Shown: positions 57,522-64,000 of the stretch, piece by piece
Position numbering within the stretch: position 1 is the stretch's first letter
Layout: the number at the start of each line of letters is the position of its first letter
Assembly: GCF_000014185.1 (NCBI RefSeq)
Contig: NC_008148.1
Location: 1,654,001-1,718,000 of the forward strand
From: Rubrobacter xylanophilus DSM 9941
GTDB lineage: Bacteria; Actinomycetota; Rubrobacteria; Rubrobacterales; Rubrobacteraceae
Direction of reading: 5' to 3'
Length of the DNA: 64,000 nt
Made by a program: the position numbers and the translations under genes
Notes under the pieces: model-generated
Database searches by the model: none
The model's input: the letters and a program-made list of their open reading frames with translations, nothing else
What the model was told of the DNA's origin: nothing

Positions 57522-57636
57522 CACTCATGGCACAAAAGGCCTCAGATTTCGTTCTTGGGGGCGAGGTTTTTACGGCGGCGCGGGGTGTGGCGGGAACCGT
57601 CTGTCCTGGGAAGAGGAAGGGCGGGGACGGGCTTCG

Positions 57637-57672
57637 GGCGCGGTTGGACCCCGTTGGGGGTCCAACCGCGCC
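57637..57672 (-). terminator. hairpin terminator of prpE
   Basis: A perfect 16-bp stem (57637-57652 with 57657-57672) with a 4-nt loop begins 6 nt after the prpE stop. It is GC-rich and not followed by a U-tract, like the other strong hairpins in this window. Confidence 0.6.
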
Positions 57673-57678
57673 GGGTCT

Positions 57679-59589
57679 CTAGCCTCTGTTACGGGCCGCC
57701 GAGCGGACGGCCTCCAGGGCTGCGGGGTCCTCTATGGTGGAGAGGTCGCCGGGGTCGCGGCTTTCGGCGAGGGCCTGTATCCCGCGCCGCAGCAGCTTTC
57801 CCGAGCGGGTCTTGGGCAGCGCCTCCACGAAGTACACGGCGGCGGGGCGGGCGATGGGGCCGACCTTCTGCGCCACGATCTCGCGCACGGAGCGGTCGAG
57901 CTCCTCCCTTTTCGCCTGCGTCTCCAGGCGCCGGGAGTCCTTGGGGACCACGAAGGCGTAGACCACCTGCCCCTTGTACTCGTCGGCCACCCCCACGGCC
58001 GCCGCCTCGGCCACCTCCGGGTGGTCGCTTATGGCCTCCTCGATCTCCCGGGTCCCCAGCCGGTGGCCGGCGACGTTGATCACGTCGTCCGAGCGGCCCA
58101 TGATGAAGTAGCGGCCGTCCTCCCGCCGCACGCCCCAGTCGAAGGTGGAGTAGAGGTTCTTGTCCGGGAAGTCCGAGAAGTAGGTCTCCACGAACCGCCG
58201 GTCGTCGCCCCACACGGTGCTCATGCAGCCCGGGGGGAGCGGCGCCCGGATGGCGAGTATCCCGCGCTCGCCGGGCCCGACCTCCTCTCCGGTCCGCTCG
58301 TGCATCAGGCGGACGTCGTAGCCGTAGCAGGGGAAGCCCGCCGAGCCCGGAACCACCGGCTCGTCCTCCAGTCCCGGGAGCATGCTGCTCAGGATCGGCC
58401 AGCCCGTCTCGGTCTGCCAGTAGTTGTCGCGCACCGCGACCCCGAGCGACTCCGAGGCCCAGCGGGAGGTGGGCTCGTCCAGCGGCTCGCCGGCCAGGAA
58501 CAGGTTGCGCAGGGAGGAGGTGTCGTGCCGGCGCATGTAGTCCGGGTCCTGCTTGCGGAGGGCCCGGATGGCCGTGGGCGAGGTGAACATCGTGGAGACG
58601 CCGTGATCCTGCACTATCCTCCACCAGATGCCGGGGTCCGGCCGGACGGGGAGCCCCTCGTAGACGATGGAGGTCAGCCCGTACATCAGCGGGCCGTAGA
58701 CGATGTACGAGTGGCCGACCACCCACCCGATGTCCGAGGCGGTGAACATGGTCTCGCCAGGGTTGGTGGCGAAGATGTGCCGCATGGAGGCCGCGAGCGC
58801 CACCGCGTGCCCGCCGGTGTCCCGTTGCACCCCCTTGGGGGTGCCGGTGGTGCCGGAGGTGTAGAGAATGTAGCTCGGGTGGGTCGAGTCCACCCACTCC
58901 ACGGGCACCTCCTCGCCCTCGTGGCCGGCGCGAAGGTCGGCGTAGTCCAGATCCCTTCCGCCAACCGCCCGCATCTTCCGGTCGATGCCCCGGTTGCAGA
59001 TCACCACCCGCTCCGGCGGGCTCTGCGCCATCTCCAGCGCGCGGTCCACCAGCGGCTTGTAGCGCACCACGTTCCCGCCGCGCATCCCCGCGTCCGCCGT
59101 GACCAGCACCCGGGGTCTCGCATCGTCTATGCGCTTGGCCAGGTTGTCCGCGGCGAAGCCGCCGAAGACCACCGAGTGTATCGCCCCGATCCTCACGCAC
59201 CCGAGCATCGCGAAGATGGCCTCGGGCATCATCGGCATGTAGATGACCACCCGGTCGCCCCGCTCCACGCCGAGCTCCCTCAGCGCCGCGGCGAAGGCGT
59301 TGACCTCGGCGTAGAGCTGGCGGTAGGTGTAGTGGCGCTCCTCGCCCGTCTCGGTGGAGACGTAGACCAGCGCCCGCTGGCCGCCCCGCCCCTCCAGGTG
59401 CCGGTCTACGGCGTTGTGGCACAGGTTGGTCAGCCCGCCGGGAAACCACCTGGCGAACGGCGGCCTGGAGAAGTCCAGGACCCCATCCCACGTCCGGCGC
59501 CAGTCCACGAGGCGCGCCTGCTCGGACCAGAAGCCCTCCGGATCCTCTATGGACCGGCGGTAGAACTCGCGGTACTCGCGAACGCCCAT
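57679..59589 (-). CDS. prpE: propionyl-CoA synthetase (propionate-CoA ligase)
   Basis: Acyl-CoA synthetase of 636 residues. DFSRPPFARWFPGGLTNLCHNAVDRHL, GGRDLDYADLR and IWGDDRRF-type CMSTVWGDDRRFVETY follow PrpE rather than Acs. The AMP-binding motifs are YTSGTTGTPKGVQRD and NYWQTETGWP; the C-terminal acetylatable lysine is in KTRSGKLLRR. Propionate is the likely substrate; acetate cannot be excluded. It stands alone with its own terminator; no methylcitrate genes are near. ATG preceded by GGAGGAG. Confidence 0.88.
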   Translation of the reverse strand: MGVREYREFYRRSIEDPEGFWSEQARLVDWRRTWDGVLDFSRPPFARWFPGGLTNLCHNAVDRHLEGRGGQRALVYVSTETGEERHYTYRQLYAEVNAFAAALRELGVERGDRVVIYMPMMPEAIFAMLGCVRIGAIHSVVFGGFAADNLAKRIDDARPRVLVTADAGMRGGNVVRYKPLVDRALEMAQSPPERVVICNRGIDRKMRAVGGRDLDYADLRAGHEGEEVPVEWVDSTHPSYILYTSGTTGTPKGVQRDTGGHAVALAASMRHIFATNPGETMFTASDIGWVVGHSYIVYGPLMYGLTSIVYEGLPVRPDPGIWWRIVQDHGVSTMFTSPTAIRALRKQDPDYMRRHDTSSLRNLFLAGEPLDEPTSRWASESLGVAVRDNYWQTETGWPILSSMLPGLEDEPVVPGSAGFPCYGYDVRLMHERTGEEVGPGERGILAIRAPLPPGCMSTVWGDDRRFVETYFSDFPDKNLYSTFDWGVRREDGRYFIMGRSDDVINVAGHRLGTREIEEAISDHPEVAEAAAVGVADEYKGQVVYAFVVPKDSRRLETQAKREELDRSVREIVAQKVGPIARPAAVYFVEALPKTRSGKLLRRGIQALAESRDPGDLSTIEDPAALEAVRSAARNRG

Positions 59590-59662
59590 GCGCGCTCCTC
59601 CTTCCCCCGAAGGACATGCCCCTTTTCCCTCCCGGAGAAGGTTATCAGAGTCGGGGGGCTCC

Positions 59663-60796
59663 TTACACCTCCCCGCTCGCGTCCTGGACGCGGGCCACGA
59701 GGACGGCCACGTCGTCGCGCACCTCTCCCCGCTGGAAGTCCAGCACCGCTTGCTCTATCCGGCGGGCGACCTCCTCGGCGGCCGCCCCGGCGCACCCGCC
59801 CACCAGCTCCCTCAGCCGCTCCTCCCCGAAGAGCTCGCCCCCCGGGCCGCGCGCCTCCGTCACCCCGTCGGTGTACAGGACCATCGCCTCTCCCTCCGAG
59901 AGGCGCCCGGACCAGGTCGCCACCTCCGGCTCCTCCACGGCGCCGAGGATCATCCCGGTCGAGGGGAGCGTCTCCACCTCGCCGCCCCTGCGCAACACCA
60001 TCGGAGGGGGGTGCCCCGCACAGCCCACCCGGATCTCGACCGCCCCCTCGCCCGCCCGGTAGGGCTCCAGCTCGCAGTAGACCACGGTGAAAAAGCGGTC
60101 GCCCTCGGTCTGGCGCAGGATCTCGCGGTTCAGAAAGGAGAGCACGCCCCGCGGCCGCTTCACGCGCATCGCCGCCGTCCGGATGGTGTAGCGGGCGAGG
60201 GAGGTCAGCGAGGCCGCCTCCGGCCCCTTGCCCGTGACGTCCCCTATCGCGAGCGCCCAGCCGTCGTTCTCTACGGCGAACACGTCGTAGAAGTCCCCCC
60301 CGACCTCCATCCCCTCCGCCGCGGCCAGATAACGCCCCCCCACCTCTATCCCCGGCACCTCCGGCAGCCGGGGCGGGAGCAGCGCCTCCTGCAGAACCCG
60401 CGCTATCCGGTGCTTCTCCCGGTAGAGGCGCTGGTAGCGCTCCTGCTCCTCCTTGCGCTCCGAGATGTCCCACAGCAGCAGGGCGAGGCCGCCCGGAAAG
60501 GGGTAGACCCGCCCGGCGAACCAGCCGCCGAGGGTCCTGGAGTTCAGCTCGAAGGAGACCGAGCCCCGCTCCCGTGCCGCACGCTCCAGGGCCTCGGCGA
60601 CCCTGCCGGAGGCCGCCTCCGGCAGGATCTCCTCGAGCCTTCTCCCCACCGCCTCGCGCGAGACCCCGAGGGCCTCCTCCCCCGCCGGGTTCAGGTAAGC
60701 GACCCTGCCCCGCTCGTCCAGGATCAGGAAGACGTCCGAGATGTGCTCCAGAACCCGCGCGGCCAGCGCGGGATCCGCGGCGCGCCCGCCGGCCAC
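59663..60796 (-). CDS. PAS-domain SpoIIE/RsbU-type PP2C phosphatase
   Basis: A 377-residue signalling phosphatase. Residues about 12-115 form a PAS sensor (ISDVFLILDERGRVAYLNPAGEEALG). Residues about 150-370 form the SpoIIE/RsbU phosphatase with GMEVGGDFYDVF, AIGDVTGKGPEAA, VGCAGHPPPMV, LYTDGVTEARG and RDDVAVLVARV, i.e. the metal-binding aspartates. It should dephosphorylate an STAS antagonist, and the gene just upstream encodes one. GTG start 1 nt after that gene's stop. Confidence 0.9.
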   Translation of the reverse strand: MAGGRAADPALAARVLEHISDVFLILDERGRVAYLNPAGEEALGVSREAVGRRLEEILPEAASGRVAEALERAARERGSVSFELNSRTLGGWFAGRVYPFPGGLALLLWDISERKEEQERYQRLYREKHRIARVLQEALLPPRLPEVPGIEVGGRYLAAAEGMEVGGDFYDVFAVENDGWALAIGDVTGKGPEAASLTSLARYTIRTAAMRVKRPRGVLSFLNREILRQTEGDRFFTVVYCELEPYRAGEGAVEIRVGCAGHPPPMVLRRGGEVETLPSTGMILGAVEEPEVATWSGRLSEGEAMVLYTDGVTEARGPGGELFGEERLRELVGGCAGAAAEEVARRIEQAVLDFQRGEVRDDVAVLVARVQDASGEV

Positions 60797-60797
60797 C

Positions 60798-61175
60798 CTA
60801 CGCGGCCCCCTTGTCGCCGTTCGTCGCCGAGCGGACGTCGGGGTAGATCGGGAAGATCCTGTCCAGCCCCGTCACCCGCAGCGTCCTGCGCACCGGGGAG
60901 TCGCGCACCACCAGCCGCACGCGGCCGCCCCCGCCCGTAAACCCCCGCGTCCCGGCGAGCAGCGCGCTCACGCCGGAGGAGTCCATGAACTCCAGGTTGC
61001 TCATGTCCACCACCACCGTCCTCGGCCGGCTGTCTCCGGCCGAGGCCGTCGCCTCCTCGAGCGCCTCCCGGAACCTGTGAGCCGTCAGCAACTCCAGCTC
61101 GCCCGAGACCTTCACCACCGGGATCTCGGAAACGGTGTGCAAAAGCACCGAGAAGGAGGGCGCTTCTGCATCCAC
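60798..61175 (-). CDS. STAS-domain anti-anti-sigma factor
   Basis: A 125-residue SpoIIAA/RsbV-like protein. VVKVSGELELLTAHRFREAL and the phosphorylatable serine in LEFMDSSGVSALLAG are the family hallmarks. It forms a partner-switching pair with the downstream phosphatase; the matching serine kinase/anti-sigma is not in the window. The GTG at 61175 follows GAGAGGAGG at 5 nt; the frame is open upstream but without homology. Confidence 0.9.
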   Translation of the reverse strand: MDAEAPSFSVLLHTVSEIPVVKVSGELELLTAHRFREALEEATASAGDSRPRTVVVDMSNLEFMDSSGVSALLAGTRGFTGGGGRVRLVVRDSPVRRTLRVTGLDRIFPIYPDVRSATNGDKGAA

Positions 61176-61212
61176 CTGGCCTCCTCTCTCTACCGGCCTG
61201 CAGCAGAACTGC

Positions 61213-61218
61213 ATTATA
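61213..61218 (-). promoter_or_regulatory. -10 box of the STAS-phosphatase pair
   Basis: TATAAT on the minus strand, about 38 nt before the GTG. No good housekeeping -35 at 16-18 nt was found. The leader carries the GAGAGGAGG ribosome site. Confidence 0.45.
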
Positions 61219-61314
61219 CGGAGGCACGGTCTCAGCCGGCCACTCCAGAAAAGATTCGACTGGGCCGGGCAAGAGCGGTTCAACGTGAACCCGTAAAATA
61301 CCTTGGAGCACTTT

Positions 61315-61818
61315 TTAAGGGCCGGTATTTTCCTCCATCCTCCTGGAGGCCCAAGAAACGAGACCCCCCGAAGAAACCATGTCAAGTACGAAGTCGGGAA
61401 TCTGAGGGATCGAATACCTCCTTCCCGCTGCCGACAACTCCCCGGCCTTTGTGTCTATGCGCACGATATCGTTTGCTTTGATCTCTTCGGCGGCTTGTGG
61501 CTGCACGATAGCGAGCAGGCCGAGATTGATGCAATTGCGGTAAAAGATTCGAACGAAGCTCTTACCCAAGACACAGCGTATGTTCCAGGCCTTCATTGCC
61601 TGCACTACATGCTCCCGGGAAGAACCGGCTCCAAAATTCTCGCCGACGACCAGAATCACATCACCATCGAGCTCCTCTCTCAGGCCAGGGTCGAGTCCCT
61701 CGAAAAGGTAAGGCTTCATCCCTTCCGGGTCATCTATGTTCAGGTAGGCGCCAGGATAGAGCATATCGGTGTCTACGTTATCCTGCTGCACCAATACCGC
61801 TCTACCTTCTATGATCAT
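61315..61818 (-). CDS. aconitase-family hydro-lyase small subunit (LeuD-like)
   Basis: A 167-residue swivel-domain subunit. VQQDNVDTDMLYPGAYL and FGAGSSREHVVQAMKAWNIRCVL match LeuD and the small subunits of archaeal-type isopropylmalate isomerase, homoaconitase and maleate/dimethylmaleate hydratases. The YLxx specificity loop reads YLNI. The ATG overlaps the large-subunit stop by 4 nt (ATGA). No leuA or leuB is adjacent, and GC content is well below that of the region to the left. Leucine synthesis is possible but a catabolic hydratase is favoured by context. Confidence 0.85.
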   Translation of the reverse strand: MIIEGRAVLVQQDNVDTDMLYPGAYLNIDDPEGMKPYLFEGLDPGLREELDGDVILVVGENFGAGSSREHVVQAMKAWNIRCVLGKSFVRIFYRNCINLGLLAIVQPQAAEEIKANDIVRIDTKAGELSAAGRRYSIPQIPDFVLDMVSSGGLVSWASRRMEENTGP

Positions 61819-63089
61819 CTCACCGGCTCCGAACAGATACTGGCGGGCTCTACTATCTCCCCGGCGACCGCAGCGGCCGCAGCAACATAAGCGTTCGCCA
61901 AACAAACCTCGGCCAGAGGTGATCCCATACGGCCCTTGAAATTGCGATTCGTGGTCGTGATAGCACGCTCGCCTTCGGCCAAGACGCCCATATGCCCGCC
62001 GAAACACGCGCCGCACGTCGGGGTCGAAACTACGGCGCCAGCTTCTACAAAGACATCGATCAACCCCTCGGATATAGCCTGCCGGTAAACCTTCTGGCTG
62101 GCTGGCACGATGATCGCCCGTACGTCGGGGTGAACCCTGTTGCCTCTCAGGATCTCGGCGGTCTGCCGAAGGTCGGTTATAGTACCGTTAGAGCAGTTGC
62201 CAATATAGACCTGGTCGATCTTGGTTCCCCTGGCCTCGGACACAGCGACCACGTTACCCGGTGAATGCGGCAGAGCAACGAGGGGCTCCAGGGAGTTTAG
62301 GTCGATCTTGACCTTGCGTACGTAACTGGCGTCGGGATCGGACCTTTCAGGATGCCACTCCCTATCCGCCCGCCGGTCGAGGTACCTGGCAGTCACCTCG
62401 TCGGCCGGGAAGATCCCGGTCTCCGCCCCTGCCTCGACGGCCATATTAGCAACGGCAAGCCTGTCGTCCAAAGAGAGAGAGGCTGCACCCTCGCCGACAA
62501 ACTCTAGAACAGCATTGGCGCCTCCGCCGACACCGATATCCGCGATCACGGCCAAGATCAAATCCTTGCCCGCGACAAAAGAGCCTTTATGGCCCGTGAA
62601 CTCGACCTGGATGGTTCCCGGGACCTGTTGCCAGAACTCCCCGAATGCGAGGCATGCGGCAATGTCTGTAGAACCGAGCCCCGTTCCAAACGCCCCTAGA
62701 GCTCCATACGTACATGTGTGGGAGTCTCCGCCGGCGATCACCATCCCGGGAACGATCCATCCGTCCTCTACGAGCACGGTATGCTCGATCCCGCCTCTTC
62801 CCTGGCCATAGTAGTAGACGCCCTGTAAGTCAGACCAGCTCTTGAGGCGCTTCTGCAGCGCGGCGCTTCTGGCGTCCTTGGCCGGCATAAAGTGATCCGA
62901 GACCATTACCACCTTACTGGGGTCGAAAACCCTCTGGACACCCATCCTCTCCATCTGGCGAAAGGCAACTGGTCCAGATACATCGTTCGCCATGACCAAG
63001 TCGCAGCGAACCATAATGATGTCGCCGGGAGAGGCGTCATCAACCTCGGAATGCGAGATCAGCAGCTTCTCAGCGAGCGTGTGCGGCAC
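61815..63089 (-). CDS. aconitase-family hydro-lyase large subunit (LeuC-like)
   Basis: A 424-residue 4Fe-4S dehydratase subunit of the short, archaeal LeuC type. Cluster cysteines are Cys299 (IGNCSNG) and Cys359/Cys362 (TPTCGACFGG); GGDSHTCTYGALGAFGTGLGSTD is the other conserved block. Substrates in this family include isopropylmalate, homocitrate, maleate and dimethylmaleate. The GTG lies inside the 3' end of the amidohydrolase gene (20-nt overlap, GGAGGAGG before it). One counted line inside it (62041-62100) is 31/60 GC. Confidence 0.85.
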   Translation of the reverse strand: MPHTLAEKLLISHSEVDDASPGDIIMVRCDLVMANDVSGPVAFRQMERMGVQRVFDPSKVVMVSDHFMPAKDARSAALQKRLKSWSDLQGVYYYGQGRGGIEHTVLVEDGWIVPGMVIAGGDSHTCTYGALGAFGTGLGSTDIAACLAFGEFWQQVPGTIQVEFTGHKGSFVAGKDLILAVIADIGVGGGANAVLEFVGEGAASLSLDDRLAVANMAVEAGAETGIFPADEVTARYLDRRADREWHPERSDPDASYVRKVKIDLNSLEPLVALPHSPGNVVAVSEARGTKIDQVYIGNCSNGTITDLRQTAEILRGNRVHPDVRAIIVPASQKVYRQAISEGLIDVFVEAGAVVSTPTCGACFGGHMGVLAEGERAITTTNRNFKGRMGSPLAEVCLANAYVAAAAAVAGEIVEPASICSEPVR

Positions 63090-63693
63090 CGACCTCCTCC
63101 AGGTATTTCAGCACGTCTTTCGTCGGAACTACATCCCCGTACTTTGCGTCGATATCGTAGAGGTTAGCCTCATGAGCGCGCTGATTGCGGTCGCCCACGG
63201 CATCATGCGGCACGATGGGGCGAAATCCGTGCTGAAGGGCATCCACCACCGTAGCCCGCACACAACCGCTGGTCGAGGCACCGCAAACGATGAGCGTATC
63301 AACACCGGCAGCGGTAAGCAACGAGCTTAGAGGGGTGCCGAAGAAAGCAGAGGCAAAAAGCTTGTTGAGCACCGGCTCTGAAGCGAGAGGAGATATACGA
63401 GGGTCGACATCCGCCCAGCGGCTGCCAGCCTCCAGCGTAAGAAGCGCCGGCACCTTGTCGATAAAAGCCGCAGCCGTGAGTTTGTCGCTCTCTTTGTAGG
63501 CAACCGTCGTGAAAACGACGGGTATCCCAACCTCCCTAGCACTCCGCAAGAGGCGCTGGATGTTGGCTACCTGCCCTTCCAGGTCACAGGCCAAGGGTGA
63601 GTCCTGTGCGGTAAAGCCAAGTGTCATGTCCACTACTACAAGCGCGGGGCGGCGGCCAAAGCCGCCCCGTCCGCCGAATCCCTCTATATGCAT
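63070..63693 (-). CDS. isochorismatase-fold amidohydrolase (N-carbamoylsarcosine/maleamate amidase-like)
   Basis: A 207-residue cysteine hydrolase. The triad is visible: Asp in ALVVVDMTLGFT, Lys in EPVLNKLFASAFFGTPL, and Cys in LIVCGASTSGCVRATVVDAL. Typical substrates are N-carbamoylsarcosine, maleamate, nicotinamide or isochorismate; GRRPALVVVDM and SAFFGTPL lean to the carbamoylsarcosine/maleamate amidase group. It sits between hyuB and the LeuC-like gene with a 2-nt gap and a 20-nt overlap. The ATG at 63693 has GAGGTGAGG upstream. Confidence 0.85.
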   Translation of the reverse strand: MHIEGFGGRGGFGRRPALVVVDMTLGFTAQDSPLACDLEGQVANIQRLLRSAREVGIPVVFTTVAYKESDKLTAAAFIDKVPALLTLEAGSRWADVDPRISPLASEPVLNKLFASAFFGTPLSSLLTAAGVDTLIVCGASTSGCVRATVVDALQHGFRPIVPHDAVGDRNQRAHEANLYDIDAKYGDVVPTKDVLKYLEEVGAAHAR

Positions 63694-63695
63694 CC

Positions 63696-64000
63696 TCACC
63701 TCGCGCCGTTGGCCCGAGCAGCGCCCAGTTCGTGAGAGAGCCACTCGTTGAACTTGCGCCTCGTCTCCGCGATTATCCTTCTCTGCTCTTCCAGCGGAGG
63801 CAGGGGTCCATGATCGAATTCCGGCAACTCGCCGCGAGATTTGCGAAGCTCTTCCCTCCTGGCCTCCGTGGCTGCAGGATCCACCGTTCCGTCGTCCTTC
63901 AGCACCACCCCATACTCTTTGTCGGCCGCCTCTTGGCTCACGAGATTCCAGCGCACGTCTTTGGCGACGGCCTCCGGGTCGCGTGAGAGTGGATCGCCGA
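63696..64000 (-). CDS. hyuB: hydantoinase B/oxoprolinase family protein (partial, 3' end only)
   Basis: The last about 100 codons of a gene entering from the right edge. GDPLSRDPEAVAKDVRWNLV followed by SQEAADKEYGVVL is the conserved C-terminus of HyuB-type subunits (N-methylhydantoinase, acetone or acetophenone carboxylase relatives). After it comes a charged tail of about 65 residues. The family performs ATP-dependent ring opening of cyclic amides or carboxylation of ketones; hyuA is expected beyond the edge. It ends 2 nt before the amidohydrolase gene. Confidence 0.8.
   Translation of the reverse strand, partial: GDPLSRDPEAVAKDVRWNLVSQEAADKEYGVVLKDDGTVDPAATEARREELRKSRGELPEFDHGPLPPLEEQRRIIAETRRKFNEWLSHELGAARANGAR

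Larger units (their letters stand above)
57357..57678. other. 322-nt intergenic region between prpE and the rhamnosidase gene
   Basis: No open frame with coding signals. The part next to prpE holds that gene's terminator hairpin. The central 57420-57560 stretch is markedly AT-rich for this genome and holds a possible promoter and TGTGTTG repeats. About 130 nt separate the predicted transcription start from the rhamnosidase ATG. Confidence 0.6.

Noticed and set aside
61277-61291. GGTTCA/TGAACC stem-loop resembling a tRNA T-arm, at the edge of the low-GC block
   Set aside because: No acceptor, D-arm or anticodon stem can be drawn around it and no repeat of it is seen at the other side; evidence for an attachment site is too thin.

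Overview
The window is high-GC (mostly about 70% or more) bacterial chromosome, densely packed, with many GTG/TTG starts and 1-4 nt gene overlaps. The gene set points to a deep-branching, probably thermophilic and radiation-tolerant actinobacterium of the Rubrobacter type: UvsE, cyclic 2,3-diphosphoglycerate synthetase, class E-like sortase, type B L31, dodecin and an actinobacterial-style ECF sigma/anti-sigma pair. The genus is inferred from gene content, not proven. No rRNA, tRNA, CRISPR array or insertion sequence was seen.

1-6.7 kb (minus): a respiratory complex I operon, nuoA-B-C-D-H-J-K-L, read right to left from a good promoter at 6703-6731. nuoL runs off the left edge. nuoI and nuoE/F/G are absent from the visible part. 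6.8-9.3 kb: an M20 peptidase and murA. 9.3-16.7 kb: a complete F1Fo ATP synthase operon (atpZ-like, atpI-like, B, E, F, H, A, G, D, C) with a strong promoter that appears to give a leaderless message. 16.7-19.1 kb: glyA-upp-dCMP deaminase. 19.2-24.5 kb: the conserved rho-rpmE-DUF1385-prfA-prmC-tsaC block. 24.6-29.8 kb: a divergent GlpX-like protein, a cyclic 2,3-diphosphoglycerate synthetase homologue, a metallophosphoesterase, argS and a DUF3006 protein.

29.8-42.8 kb is mixed: an acetyltransferase (+), then rlmH, an MBL hydrolase, a sortase and two tandem Tat-exported ferritin-like proteins (minus). These diverge from an ECF sigma/anti-sigma pair (+), followed on the plus strand by dodecin, an AbrB-type membrane protein, UvsE, a CoA-binding protein, a haloacid dehalogenase, a gamma-glutamylcyclotransferase and an FGGY sugar kinase. 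Citrate synthase (minus) and a DUF4870 protein (+) close this part.

42.7-57.4 kb (minus) is an L-rhamnose locus. It holds a GH78 alpha-L-rhamnosidase broken by a one-base frameshift in a C5 tract, then a DeoR-type regulator, a sensory-rhodopsin-transducer-family (ASRT) protein, rhamnulokinase, a RhaT/P/Q/S ABC importer, rhamnose isomerase, a bifunctional aldolase/dehydrogenase and a second class II aldolase. It imports L-rhamnose and converts it through rhamnulose and rhamnulose-1-phosphate to DHAP and oxidised lactaldehyde. 57.7-61.2 kb: prpE, then a PAS-SpoIIE phosphatase and its STAS partner.

61.3-64.0 kb differs in composition (about 52% GC in one counted 60-base line). It carries hyuB (partial), an isochorismatase-fold amidohydrolase and an aconitase-family large/small subunit pair, all translationally coupled. 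This looks like an acquired catabolic module and is the most interesting uncharacterised system here. A second theme is transcription: several genes start about 6-8 nt after a -10 box (leaderless candidates), and gene ends carry long perfect GC-rich hairpins without a U-tract.
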